Assembly: GCA_019084245.1 (NCBI GenBank)
Contig: JAHRFE010000024.1
Coordinates: forward strand, 114,940 to 178,939
Length of the DNA stretch: 64,000 nucleotides
DNA from: Hoeflea sp.
Lineage (GTDB): Bacteria; Pseudomonadota; Alphaproteobacteria; Rhizobiales; Rhizobiaceae
Reading direction: 5' to 3'
The translations under genes were made by a program, and so were the position numbers. Of this stretch, positions 25,562 to 34,492 are shown piece after piece (the first letter of the stretch is position 1; every line of letters starts with the position of its first letter). The notes beneath the pieces were generated by a model. It was not told the origin of the DNA. It did no database searches and saw only the letters and a list, made by a program, of their open reading frames with translations.

Positions 25562-26590
25562 TCAGGTCGTCTCGCGGTGCTTCTGTCGGAATTCGCTCGG
25601 GGTCATGCCGAACCACCGGATCGCGGATCGGGTGAAGGCCGCGGGGGCGGAAAACCCGAGCTTGTAGCCTATGCTCGACAGCGTGAGATCGGTCTCGAGC
25701 AAGAACCGGCCGGCCATCTCCTTGCGGCATTCGTCGACGATCGCCTGCAGGCTGGTTCCGGCGTCTGTCAGCCGTCGCTGCAGTGTGCGCGAACTCATGC
25801 CAAGCCGTCCGGCTTCGCTTGCCAGGGTGACGGTATTGTTTGAAAGATTCTCGGCGACATGAAGACGAACGGCGGCCACGGGATCCTGGGCATCGGTGTT
25901 TCTTTGCGGCAAGGCCTCCATTTGCATCGACATGATGGAAAACAGCTGCGGGTCGGCGCGGGGATTGCTGCGGCCGAGAATTTCAACCGGCAATATGAGC
26001 GCGTTGACCTGGGCACCAAAGCTGACATGGGGAGTTAGTAACTGTTTGTGTAAATTTGTATTTATCGGTTTCTTCCGCTCCAGCTCCACCCGTATCAGTC
26101 TCACGTCATCACCGAGAAATGCCCGCAGGTGCGCAAAGGTCTGCGCCACGCCGAGGTCGACAAACTGGGCGCGGTGCAGGATCAGCGGGGAGTAGGTCCA
26201 TTCGAAATACGCCGCACGCGGACCGATCTCCAGCGTGCAGATGCTGGTCTCACTGATCTTGTTGAGATTGCGGCCCATGAACACCAGGCAATCGCGCACC
26301 GTAGCCGCGTTCATCATGGCGTAGCCGAAAGGGCCCGACGCGCCTTTCCGGAATTCGGCCGCCGATTTGAGCCCGAACTGATCGTCGCCGGAGATCAGCG
26401 CCAGCGCCTCCATGTAGCGGCACACACGGTCCAGGCTGACCCGCTCGCCGATGACATTGAACCGGTCCGGATCCAGCCCGCAGGCCTGGGCAATCGGGCC
26501 TGCATCAATACCGATGCTGGCTGCGTAGCGGCTGATCCCCGAAGCCAGACCTGCGGCAACTTCGAATTGATCGGCCAGGGTCGCTTTCAT
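25562..26590 (-). CDS. AraC-family regulator with arabinose-binding-type N-domain
   Basis: A 342-residue regulator of the OruR/ArgR-like AraC group. The N-terminal 200 residues match the Arabinose_bd (12-strand-like) sensor domain. The C-terminal AraC domain has LASEAGRLGMSSRTLQRRL and IGYKLGFSAPAAFTRSA, then RWFGMTPSEFRQ. The open frame extends to 26764 but the ATG at 26590, giving MKATLADQFEV, avoids overlapping the divergent PAS gene. Target genes are unknown; nearby gcdH or the PAS gene are possible. Confidence 0.85.
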   Translation of the reverse strand: MKATLADQFEVAAGLASGISRYAASIGIDAGPIAQACGLDPDRFNVIGERVSLDRVCRYMEALALISGDDQFGLKSAAEFRKGASGPFGYAMMNAATVRDCLVFMGRNLNKISETSICTLEIGPRAAYFEWTYSPLILHRAQFVDLGVAQTFAHLRAFLGDDVRLIRVELERKKPINTNLHKQLLTPHVSFGAQVNALILPVEILGRSNPRADPQLFSIMSMQMEALPQRNTDAQDPVAAVRLHVAENLSNNTVTLASEAGRLGMSSRTLQRRLTDAGTSLQAIVDECRKEMAGRFLLETDLTLSSIGYKLGFSAPAAFTRSAIRWFGMTPSEFRQKHRETT

Positions 26591-26705
26591 ACAATTGGCG
26601 TCCAGGGTTAAGAGTTCGGCGCGACAAGTAAACGCTGAAGCGGCACCGCTGTCGAGTTGAAAGATATGATGGCTTTTAAACCTACGCGTATAGAGTGATT
26701 GTCCC

Positions 26706-27179
26706 TTGGATTTAACTGGTTCTCCGCCCAATTTTGAACTGCCTGACCATGCGCCTCCGCGCATTCGCCAATTTCATGATCTGTGGATGAAGAAGGCCGC
26801 GGGCAGTTTGCCCGATGCCGCGCATTTCGACCTGAAATCGCTGAGCGCCGATTACCCGCTGCTTGCGCGCATCGGTGCCGAGGGGCCGGATCAGAAGCTG
26901 CACTGGCGCGAGTTTACCGAGGCGCCGCACTGGCCCTTCGGCCCGCCGGTCAAGGACGCGCCGGTGGCGGAGTCAATTCCGCCGCTCAGCGTCAAGCGCG
27001 TGGTCAACGCCTTCAAGGAAACGCTCGAAAGCGGGATCCCGGACTATTTCGAGACCACGTCCTGGCTGCAGGGCGGGCGCACCGTGTCGCTGGCGCGGCT
27101 TGTGGCGCCAATTGCCGCGGGCGCGGGGCGCGAACTGATCGCGCTGTGGGAAATCATGGAGCCTCCGGCGGCGCCATGA
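26706..27179 (+). CDS. PAS-like domain protein of rhizobial type
   Basis: A 157-residue cytoplasmic protein starting with a TTG at 26706, the only in-frame start that keeps the conserved N-terminal region. The body resembles the small PAS proteins found in Rhizobiales (IRQFHDLWMKKA, then HWREFTEAPHWPFG, and a C-terminal AAGAGRELIALWEIM). No output domain follows. It is divergent from the AraC gene and 260 bp upstream of gcdH. A sensor or adaptor role is inferred only from the fold. Confidence 0.6.
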   Translation: MDLTGSPPNFELPDHAPPRIRQFHDLWMKKAAGSLPDAAHFDLKSLSADYPLLARIGAEGPDQKLHWREFTEAPHWPFGPPVKDAPVAESIPPLSVKRVVNAFKETLESGIPDYFETTSWLQGGRTVSLARLVAPIAAGAGRELIALWEIMEPPAAP

Positions 27180-27438
27180 GCGGTGGATGCGACATCAGCG
27201 ACGGGCGAAAAATATTTCAAGCCCATAGTATCCCGGAAAATCCATGTTAAAGAAGTGGCAGAGGCTGTATTGTGCCCCGGCGGTCTGACCGAAACAGATG
27301 TGGCTCTGATTCGAAAAGGCTGCCCACGGTTTTTTTGATCTGGTGGGGCGATTTTTCCTGACAGATGGGGTCCATCTTTCAGGATCGCACGACCAGATCA
27401 GGGGTGAAACACCCCTTTCTGGATCAAGCTGGAGTATC

Positions 27439-28656
27439 ATGATGTCCGTTTCCCCCGCCGTTTCGATCAAGTCCGCGAAGTCCCCGTTCCAGTGGGAAGA
27501 TCCGTTCCTGATCGCCGATCAGCTGACCGACGAGGAGCGGATGATCGCTGATTCGGCCGCAGCGTTCGCGGCCGACAAGCTCGCGCCGCGGGTCACCGAG
27601 GCCTATCTCAACGAGACCACCGACCGCGCCATCTTCTCGGAAATGGGGGCGGCGGGCCTGCTCGGCATCACGGTGCCGGAAATCTACGGCGGCGCGGAAG
27701 CGGGTTATGTGTCCTACGGGCTGGTTGCGCGCGAGGTCGAGCGGGTCGATTCGGGCTATCGCTCGATGATGAGCGTGCAGTCGTCGCTGGTCATGTACCC
27801 GATCCAGGCTTACGGCAGCGAAGAGCAGCGGGTGAAATACCTGCCGAAACTCGCCAGCGGCGAATGGGTCGGCTGTTTCGGCCTGACCGAACCGGATGCC
27901 GGCTCCGATCCCGGCGGCATGAAGACCCGCGCCAAGAAGACCGATGGCGGCTATGTGCTCAACGGCTCGAAAATGTGGATCTCGAATTCACCGATCGCCG
28001 ATGTCTTCGTCGTCTGGGCCAAGTCGGAATCCCACGGCAACGAGATCCGCGGCTTTGTGCTGGAAAAGGGCATGAAGGGACTGTCAGCGCCCAAGATCGG
28101 CGGCAAGCTGTCGCTTCGCGCCTCGATCACCGGCGAGATCGTCATGGACAATGTCGAGGTCGGCGAAGAAGCGCTGTTGCCGAATGTGTCGGGTCTCAAG
28201 GGACCGTTCGGCTGCCTCAACCGGGCGCGCTACGGCATTTCCTGGGGCGTGATGGGGGCGGCGGAAGACTGCTGGCACCGGGCGCGGCAATATGGGCTTG
28301 ACCGGCACCAGTTCGGCAAGCCCTTGGCGGGCACCCAGCTCTACCAGAAGAAGCTCGCCGACATGCAGACCGAGATCGCGCTGGGGCTGCAGGGCTCGCT
28401 TCGCGTCGGCCGGCTGATGGACGAGGGCCGGTTTGCGCCGGAGATGATCTCGCTGATGAAGCGCAACAATTGCGGCAAGGCGCTCGACATCGCCCGGATG
28501 GCGCGCGACATGCACGGCGGCAACGGTATCCAGGCCGAATACCACGTCATGCGCCACGCCCAGAACCTCGAGACAGTCAACACCTACGAGGGCACCCACG
28601 ACGTCCATGCGCTGATCCTCGGCCGGGCGCAGACCGGCATCCAGGCGTTTTTCTGA
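27439..28656 (+). CDS. gcdH: glutaryl-CoA dehydrogenase-like acyl-CoA dehydrogenase
   Basis: A 405-residue flavoenzyme of lysine/tryptophan or aromatic catabolism that oxidises and decarboxylates glutaryl-CoA to crotonyl-CoA. FAD-binding motifs are [18 protein letters not shown] and [11 protein letters not shown]. The catalytic Glu is in [37 protein letters not shown] and [15 protein letters not shown] are typical of the GcdH group. The start ATG-ATG at 27439 follows a ggag ribosome site. Group assignment within acyl-CoA dehydrogenases is by resemblance. Confidence 0.85.
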   Translation: MMSVSPAVSIKSAKSPFQWEDPFLIADQLTDEERMIADSAAAFAADKLAPRVTEAYLNETTDRAIFSEMGAAGLLGITVPEIYGGAEAGYVSYGLVAREVERVDSGYRSMMSVQSSLVMYPIQAYGSEEQRVKYLPKLASGEWVGCFGLTEPDAGSDPGGMKTRAKKTDGGYVLNGSKMWISNSPIADVFVVWAKSESHGNEIRGFVLEKGMKGLSAPKIGGKLSLRASITGEIVMDNVEVGEEALLPNVSGLKGPFGCLNRARYGISWGVMGAAEDCWHRARQYGLDRHQFGKPLAGTQLYQKKLADMQTEIALGLQGSLRVGRLMDEGRFAPEMISLMKRNNCGKALDIARMARDMHGGNGIQAEYHVMRHAQNLETVNTYEGTHDVHALILGRAQTGIQAFF

Positions 28657-28784
28657 GGAGTATGATGCCCGCCTTCGGGGCCATTTGGGGCTCACAGGCA
28701 CGGCAACAGAGGCGCTGAAGCTATCGTTTCCGGGGCTATGGTTGGCTGCAAGCCACCCGGTTCAGACCTCTCGTTTCGTCAATG

Positions 28785-28895
28785 CTCGGGCTTGTCCCGA
28801 GGATCTGCTGGCCCCTCGGCATTCCCCCTGAACCGGCTGTTTTGGGGCGTCTCCTGTAGATCCTCGGCACGACGGCCGAGGATGACGGCGGAGAG
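28785..28895 (+). repeat. 111-bp direct repeat, copy 1
   Basis: Begins ctcgggcttgtcccgagga, and the same 111 bases recur 214 bp further on with only two mismatches. It contains two hairpins (ctcgggcttgtcccgag; cctcggcacgacggccgagg). It resembles the intergenic palindromic elements common in rhizobial genomes. No gene is seen between gcdH and the histidine kinase. Confidence 0.85.
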
Positions 28896-28998
28896 GCTGG
28901 TAGGCCACGGAGAGAGTGGTCATGACGGCGAAAGGATCGGCAACAATGGCCGCCCGCATCCTTCGTTTCGTCCTCCTCGGGCCCCTCCTTTCGTCATC

Positions 28999-29109
28999 CT
29001 CGGGCTTGTCCCGAGGATCTGCTGGCCCCTCGGCATTCCCCCTGAACCGGCTGTTTTGGGGCGTCTCCTGCAGATCTTCGGCACGACGGCCGAGGATGAC
29101 GGCGGAGAG
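28999..29109 (+). repeat. 111-bp direct repeat, copy 2
   Basis: Second copy of the element at 28785, differing by a c/t at two positions near the end of the unit (cagatctt versus tagatcct). Its end lies 15 bp before the 3' end of the kinase gene. Confidence 0.85.
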
Positions 29110-29124
29110 AATTGCCCGCCGATT

Positions 29125-30357
29125 TTATTCGCCGGAGGCGTCCGCGGAGACGATCTGATCCTCGGGGATGCTGATTGTGAACTGGGTCCCCTGGGTTTCG
29201 ACGGTGTCGACCGAAATGCTCCAGCCGAGATGGCCCAGCGCCTTGACCACGATCGCCAGACCCATTCCGGTGCCATCCACGCTTGCGTTTGAATGAAGCC
29301 GCATGAATGGCTGGAAAATGCGATCCTTGAGCGTCGGATCAAACCCCATGCCGTTGTCCTTGATGATGTAGTCGACGCCCTGATCCGTTCGGGCGGTGGT
29401 GATGGCGATTTCCGGGACACGGTCCGCGGGAGTGTATTTGATCGCGTTGCCGATAATGTTCTGAAGCACCTGGGCCACCAGCGACGGGTCGGCGCGGACC
29501 ATGATGTCGGGGATGTCGGTGTCAATCCTGCCCTGGCGGTCGTTGATCGCCAGCTCGAGGTTTTCAAGCGTCGCCTCGGTCTCGGCTCTGAGAGACAGAT
29601 CCTGGATGTCGACGGTGTGCTGGTCGATCTCCGCATGGTGGAGAATGTTGCGCACCAGGGTGCGGGCCCGGCGCGCGGACTCGTTGATTTTTTCCAGATA
29701 AAGTCTCTGTTCGGCGTCGCCGGTGGTGTCCTGCTCGATGGCGAGTTCCGAGAACGAGACGATCTTGCGAAGCGGCTCCTGCAGATCATGGGATGCGAAA
29801 TGCGCGTAATCCGACAGGCTCGCATTCATCCTTTCCAGCGCTTCGGCCTTGCTCTGCAGTTCCCGGGTCCGTTCCTGGATCCGGATTTCCAGTTCCGCCT
29901 TGATGGTTTCCAGTTCAGCATTGGCGCGGCGCTGTTCGGCAATCGACAGGCCCAGGGCATCATTCTTGAGCCTGAGCGTCTGGGCGCTGGGGAGCTTCAG
30001 CGCAGCGGGCATCAGCATCCAGCTGGCAACGGCTGTGAGGCCGGACACGACCGCGGTTCCGGCCTTCACCACGCCTTCGAAGCCATAGACCGGATTCCAC
30101 AGGGTGATCAGGCCGACTAGATGGGTCAGCCCGCAGGCGAGGATGAACGCCGAGAACAGCAGAATGATCCGGCTCTGAACCAGGTCGCTTCTCTTGTAGT
30201 ACAAATAGAGAAGAGCGGTGGGGATGATGAAATAGGAAAGAAAGATGACGAAATCTGAAAGCGCATGCAGCGCAATCAGATCCGTTCGCCATGTCATGCA
30301 GTAGCCGTGTGCCAGAAACGAGTTTGTCTCGAAATAAAACCGTATGTCTTCCAGCAT
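29125..30357 (-). CDS. histidine kinase with an ethylene-receptor-type membrane sensor
   Basis: A 410-residue sensor kinase. The first ~115 residues form three membrane helices resembling the ethylene-binding domain of plant ETR1. Residues D35, Y42, I45, P46, I72, C75 and H79 occupy the same relative positions as ETR1 D25, Y32, I35, P36, I62, C65 and H69; the Cys and His are the copper(I) ligands there. A coiled-coil follows (about 125-180), then a HisKA with H190 in FASHDLQEPLRK and an ATPase domain with N304 (NIIGNAIKYT), DNGMGF and GTGMGLAI. No GAF domain is present. The response regulator gene lies 11 bp upstream and ends just before it. Binding of ethylene or another small ligand is inferred, not shown. 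Confidence 0.88.
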   Translation of the reverse strand: MLEDIRFYFETNSFLAHGYCMTWRTDLIALHALSDFVIFLSYFIIPTALLYLYYKRSDLVQSRIILLFSAFILACGLTHLVGLITLWNPVYGFEGVVKAGTAVVSGLTAVASWMLMPAALKLPSAQTLRLKNDALGLSIAEQRRANAELETIKAELEIRIQERTRELQSKAEALERMNASLSDYAHFASHDLQEPLRKIVSFSELAIEQDTTGDAEQRLYLEKINESARRARTLVRNILHHAEIDQHTVDIQDLSLRAETEATLENLELAINDRQGRIDTDIPDIMVRADPSLVAQVLQNIIGNAIKYTPADRVPEIAITTARTDQGVDYIIKDNGMGFDPTLKDRIFQPFMRLHSNASVDGTGMGLAIVVKALGHLGWSISVDTVETQGTQFTISIPEDQIVSADASGE

Positions 30358-30368
30358 GGGGCGCCTGT

Positions 30369-30788
30369 CTATTCGATTTCGCGGATTCCGAGGAATTGTC
30401 TTTGCATTGTCTGCATGGCCGCCATGGATTCGGGCTTCACATAGGAACCGGTGGCTCCGAGCGATATGGCCTTGGTGTGGGTGTGCTTGTCGATGGTGGT
30501 GCTGACAATATAGATCGGCAGGGACGTGAGGTGATCCATCTCCCTGAGGCGCCTGAGCAGTTCGATGCCGTCAAGGCCCGGCATGTTGATGTCCATGCAG
30601 ACACAGTCCGGCAGGCTGCCGGGCGCGCCGGCCGAGCCAGCAAAGAAATTCAGGGCGTCTTCCGCGTCGGTAAAGGTGCTTATGGTGAGGGTCATGGCCG
30701 AGGCCGCCTCGAGCCGCCTCAGGGAAGCCGACATCAAGAAGATGTCATCCAGGTCATCATCGACGATGCAAATGTGCTTGTTGGACAT
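30369..30788 (-). CDS. single-domain response regulator (Rcp1/CheY-like)
   Basis: A 139-residue receiver with no output domain. Key residues are the acid cluster D10-D12, phosphoacceptor D66 (CMDINMPGLDG), T97 and K118 in YVKPES. The form is close to Rcp1-type regulators that partner phytochrome-like kinases. I chose the ATG at 30788, since the GTG at 30803 adds five residues without better support. The gene directly precedes the kinase gene on the same strand with an 11-bp gap and so is its likely partner; the signal must go on to another protein. Confidence 0.9.
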   Translation of the reverse strand: MSNKHICIVDDDLDDIFLMSASLRRLEAASAMTLTISTFTDAEDALNFFAGSAGAPGSLPDCVCMDINMPGLDGIELLRRLREMDHLTSLPIYIVSTTIDKHTHTKAISLGATGSYVKPESMAAMQTMQRQFLGIREIE

Positions 30789-30977
30789 AAGTCTTTTTCT
30801 CACATGTTTTAGCTCGTCCTAAATCTGAGCATAGAGATTCGGGGCCGGAAATCAAATTTCGGCGAGGGATTTTGCGAAAGGCGGGGCGGGGCGGGGTGAT
30901 GACCGGCTCCCAACCGCTCGGTGCGGGCCCCTCGTTTTTTCGCTGGCCGGCTGTTGCGGGGCGGGGGCCAGGAGACC

Positions 30978-31006
30978 CTCGGCACGACGGCCGAGGGTGA
31001 CGGCGG
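30978..31006 (+). repeat. partial third copy of the palindromic element
   Basis: ctcggcacgacggccgagg followed by gtgacggcgg, matching 28 of 29 bases at the end of the 111-bp repeat. Upstream bases are only loosely similar (ccggctgttgcggggcg). It lies in the 291-bp gap between the response regulator and rhodanese genes, which holds nothing else I can name. Confidence 0.75.
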
Positions 31007-31094
31007 TGGGGGCGATTGGGTGGCCGCAAGATGCCCGGTGCGGGTCGCGGTCTTCCCTGGGGCCCGCCTCAGGAAGTGCGGGAGGGAATGCCTG

Positions 31095-31706
31095 TCACAG
31101 CCCGCCTTCGACCGTGGTCAGGCCGAGGATCTTCCAGGCCTGCATGCCGCCGCGATAATAGAAGATGCGGTCGGCGGGATAGTTTTCGCGCAGCATGGCG
31201 CGGATGGCGGTGGGGGATTGGCCGCACCACAACCCGTTGCAATAGAGCGCAACCCGGGCGGCGCCCGCGCAGTCCCACGCCCCGGCGTTGCTCACGCAGC
31301 CGAGTTCATCCAGGCGTCCGGCGATTTCGGTGTAGGGGATGTTGACGGATCCCGGAATGGTTTCCTCCGCATGCCAGTCCACCGTGCGGGCGTCGATGAC
31401 GCGGGCCTCGCTGTCGGCCAGCATGTCGAGCAGTTCGAGCTCGCCGATGGTGGCGACGCCGTCGGCGGCCTCAGCCGGCTGGATGCAGAAGGGCGGGCAG
31501 GCGCGCGAGGTCTGGGCGAAATAGCCGGTGATCTCGTGTTCAGGGTCTTCGATGCGTTCGATGGTGACCGGGCCATCGGCGGTCTCGACCACGACGCTCG
31601 GAACATCGGGGCGGATGTTGACCTGCTTTTCCGCGTCGGCGGCAAATGCCGTGTGGGCTCCAAGCAAAAGGCCGATCGCGGCCGCCAGGGTGATAATCCG
31701 GTTCAT
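31095..31706 (-). CDS. periplasmic rhodanese-domain protein
   Basis: A 203-residue protein with a signal peptide (IITLAAAIGLLLGAHTAFA, cleaved before ADAEKQ) and one rhodanese domain (about residues 85-200). The active-site loop is CNGLWCGQSPTAIR, with the first Cys as the likely sulfur carrier and a second Cys two residues after Trp. Conserved VIDART and GSVNIPYTEI precede it. The Cys-rich ACPPFC and the Cys pair around the domain suggest thiol chemistry in the periplasm. No operon partner is adjacent. Confidence 0.85.
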   Translation of the reverse strand: MNRIITLAAAIGLLLGAHTAFAADAEKQVNIRPDVPSVVVETADGPVTIERIEDPEHEITGYFAQTSRACPPFCIQPAEAADGVATIGELELLDMLADSEARVIDARTVDWHAEETIPGSVNIPYTEIAGRLDELGCVSNAGAWDCAGAARVALYCNGLWCGQSPTAIRAMLRENYPADRIFYYRGGMQAWKILGLTTVEGGL

Positions 31707-32824
31707 GAGTTTCCTCCTCGCTGGCCCGGCCTGCGCGTGCGGACCGGGAAATATTCAGAAATTTATATGTAATACACCGGCTGCCTCCGGGTCAATGATG
31801 CCTGCAGGCGCACCAAAACGCCCGCGCGCAACTCGTGTTGCCGTCGGTAGGAGGCATTCGGAGTTTCCGGCTTGAGCCGGAATGCGGGGCGCGCACGGAC
31901 CCACGGCCCGTGGTGGATAATGGAGTGCTGGCTTTGGCGCGTGGGAGCGCGCCCCGCCGGTCAGTGGCGCCAACGCCTTCCGGGCGCAGGCGGTCTCCAG
32001 GACCAGGCGCGCGACACATGCGTCGGACGATTGTCATGGTTCGGCGGCCCGCCGCCGAACCCGTCCTTCCCGATGGCCACTTGCGGTCGTGCGACCGCTC
32101 CAGCCTCCGGGCCCGCCGGCCGCAAGGTCGGGCCTCGCGGGTTCTCCGGCGCCGGCCTGGGAGTTCGCCCGTGTCCGGTGATGATGCGGTTTCGCGTCAT
32201 CGGGGACCTCAGGCGACAGGCCGAAATGTCCGATACCTTGTCCTTTTCACGCAGGGATACGGAAGCCCCTCGTGAAAACTCACCGCCTCCCGCCGCCCCG
32301 GGGTTCCGTTGCCCCGGCGCATCCGATTTGACGGAAGGTAGGATCAGTGTGGCACAGGGCGTGGAGGCGGGGATGAAATGGGGTGGAATTTTGGATAAGG
32401 TGTTGGAATTGTTGAGGTGGGGTCGGGAGTTTGTCCACGGAATTGGGCCGAATGGCGCGGAGCCAATCTCCCCCCTTGCGGGGGAGATGTCTGCGCAGCA
32501 GACAGAGGGGGGTATGGTCGCGTCTAGGCCGTGAACCCGGCGGGTGGTGCGGCATTACCCCCCTCTGTCACTTCGTGACATCTCCCCCGCAAGGGGGGAG
32601 ATTGGGCGCCGGGCACCTGTCCTGCATCTCGACAAAAAGCTTGTGATTTTTCAGGGCTTTGTCAAAGATGGCATGATCCAACTGGTGGTGGCTCTGGATC
32701 AGGTTCATGGTAGCGGCAATTTTCCCCCCGCCGCAAACAATCCCCTTGTCCGTCGCGTCCCGTCCTTGACAGCCATCCCCTTGCGGCCTTCCTATGGCGC
32801 GGGTTTTGAGCATGGGCGCGGCGC
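31707..32824. other. 1.1-kb intergenic region with palindromic repeats
   Basis: No gene I can support. It holds a perfect 16-bp palindrome (tccggct-tg-agccgga) near 31875 and a long inverted repeat at 32463-32605. High-GC frames are open in it but have no ribosome site, homology-like motifs or coding-type composition. Confidence 0.6.
32463..32605. repeat. 143-bp hairpin element of rhizobial type
   Basis: Outer arms at 32463-32491 and 32577-32605 are perfectly complementary over 29 bp, and a second complementary block (12 bp) lies at 32503-32514 and 32556-32567. Each arm itself folds (cccccttgcggggg; tctgcgcagcaga; tgtcacttcgtgaca). The loop spans 32515-32555. Elements of this form are widespread between genes in Rhizobiales. 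Confidence 0.85.
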
Positions 32825-34075
32825 ATGAGATATTCGGCATTTTCGATTTTTCGGCAGGGGCTTTCGGGCAACACGGGCTGGCGGCCTGCGTGGCGGGAGC
32901 CGGAGCCGAAGGGGCATTATGACGTGATCATTGTCGGCGGTGGCGGGCACGGGCTGGCGGCGGCTTATTATCTGGCCAAGAACCACGGCATCACCAATGT
33001 GGCGGTGCTGGAGAAGGGCTATCTCGGCTCCGGCAATGTCGGGCGCAACACCACCATCGTGCGGGCGAATTACCTGCTTGAGGGCAACGAGCCGTTCTAT
33101 TCGCATTCGCTGAAATTGTGGGAAGGACTCGAGCAGGAGCTGAATTTCAACGCGATGATGTCGCAGAGGGGCGTGATCAACCTCTATCATTCCGACGGGC
33201 AGCGCGATGCCTATGCGCGGCGCGGCAATGCGATGCGGCTCGCCGGCGAGGATGCGGAACTGCTTAGCCGCGCCGAGGTGCGCGACCTCGTGCCGTTTCT
33301 CGATTTCGACAATGCGCGGTTTCCGGTGCATGGCGGGCTGATGCAGCGGCGCGGCGGCACCGCGCGGCATGATGGCGTCGCCTGGGGCTATGCGCGTGGC
33401 GCCGACATGCGCGGCGTCGAACTCATTCAGAATTGCGAGGTGACCGGCATCCGCCGCGAGGGCGGACGGGTGGTTGGCGTCGAGACCTCGCGCGGCTTCA
33501 TCGGCTGCAAGAAACTGGGGCTGGCGGCCGCGGGCAATTCGGGCCGGGTGGCGGAGATGGCGGGGATGCGGCTGCCGGTCGAGAGCCAGGTGCTGCAGGC
33601 CTTCGTGTCGGAGGGGCTGAAGCCCTTCATCGACCAGGTGGTGACCTTTGGCGCGGCGCTGTTCTACATGTCGCAGTCCGACAAGGGCGGGCTGGTGTTC
33701 GGCGGCAGTCTCGACATGTACAATTCCTACGCCCAGCGCGGCAATCTGGCGACGGTGGAAAGCGTGATGGAGGCGGCCTGCGCCATGGTGCCTTCGGTCT
33801 CCCGCGTGAAAGTGCTGCGGGCCTGGGGCGGGGTGATGGACATGTCGATGGATGGCTCGCCGATCATCGACAGGACGCCGGTCGACAACCTCTATCTCAA
33901 TTGCGGCTGGTGCTATGGCGGCTTCAAGGCGACGCCGGCCTCGGGATGGTGTTTTGCGCATCTCTTGGCGACCGGCGAGACCCACGATCTGGCCAAGGCC
34001 TTCCGGCTCGACCGCTTTTCGCGGGGCTACCAGATCGACGAGACCGGGCATGGCGCCCAGGCAAATTTGCATTAG
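32825..34075 (+). CDS. soxB: sarcosine oxidase subunit beta
   Basis: A 416-residue flavoprotein subunit of the heterotetrameric sarcosine oxidase, which oxidises N-methylglycine to glycine and a formaldehyde-level one-carbon unit. The FAD motif is VIIVGGGGHGLAAAYYLAKN. RRGGTARHDGVAW holds the His that carries covalent FMN in homologues. The C-terminus has DGSPIIDRTP and NCGWCYGGFKATPASG. Start at 32825; length matches the family (~405-417). First gene of soxB-soxD-soxA(G). Confidence 0.96.
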   Translation: MRYSAFSIFRQGLSGNTGWRPAWREPEPKGHYDVIIVGGGGHGLAAAYYLAKNHGITNVAVLEKGYLGSGNVGRNTTIVRANYLLEGNEPFYSHSLKLWEGLEQELNFNAMMSQRGVINLYHSDGQRDAYARRGNAMRLAGEDAELLSRAEVRDLVPFLDFDNARFPVHGGLMQRRGGTARHDGVAWGYARGADMRGVELIQNCEVTGIRREGGRVVGVETSRGFIGCKKLGLAAAGNSGRVAEMAGMRLPVESQVLQAFVSEGLKPFIDQVVTFGAALFYMSQSDKGGLVFGGSLDMYNSYAQRGNLATVESVMEAACAMVPSVSRVKVLRAWGGVMDMSMDGSPIIDRTPVDNLYLNCGWCYGGFKATPASGWCFAHLLATGETHDLAKAFRLDRFSRGYQIDETGHGAQANLH

Positions 34076-34087
34076 GGGGCGGAACCG

Positions 34088-34492
34088 ATGGCCAGTCTGA
34101 TCACCTGTCCCCATTGCGGCGTGCGCCCGAAGGAAGAGTTTTCCATTCGCGGCGATGCCTCGCCGGTGCGGCCCGCGCCCGGGGCGGAATTCGAGGCCTG
34201 GGACGGTTACGTGCATTTGCGCGACAATGTGCGCGGCGTGATGCATGAGCACTGGCAGCACACCGGCGGCTGCCGGCGCTGGCTGGTGGTGGAGCGCGAT
34301 ACATTCACCCATGACGTCCATTCCGTGGTGGATGCGGCGGATTATTCCCGCTCGCAGGCAGCGAAGCCGGCCGGGGCGACGACGGCAGGCAAGACGGTGA
34401 AATCCGCCAGACCGGCAAAAGCGGCGACAGCCGCCAAGCCGGCCAAAGCGGCGACCGCTGTTAAGCCGGGCACGGGGAGGGCCAAGCCATGA
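34088..34492 (+). CDS. soxD: sarcosine oxidase subunit delta with Ala/Lys-rich tail
   Basis: A 134-residue protein. The first ~95 residues are SoxD: CPHCGVRPKEEF forms part of a zinc site, with later CRRWLVVERDTFTHDVHSV. The remaining ~40 residues are a low-complexity tail of K, A, P and T in repeats such as KPAKAATA, resembling a histone H1 tail. Most SoxD proteins lack this, as they are about 90-110 residues. The tail lies at the 3' end just before the soxA start, which overlaps the stop (ATGA). Confidence 0.9.
   Translation: MASLITCPHCGVRPKEEFSIRGDASPVRPAPGAEFEAWDGYVHLRDNVRGVMHEHWQHTGGCRRWLVVERDTFTHDVHSVVDAADYSRSQAAKPAGATTAGKTVKSARPAKAATAAKPAKAATAVKPGTGRAKP

Noticed and set aside
27407-27425. 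Possible FNR/FixK box (cctttctggATCAA) before gcdH
   Set aside because: Only the right half matches; the left half does not resemble TTGAT.
31872-32534. 220-codon open frame on the plus strand upstream of soxB
   Set aside because: It runs through palindromic repeat DNA, has no ribosome site and no domain-like pattern, and its residue content (W, R, G, P rich) is that of non-coding GC-rich DNA.
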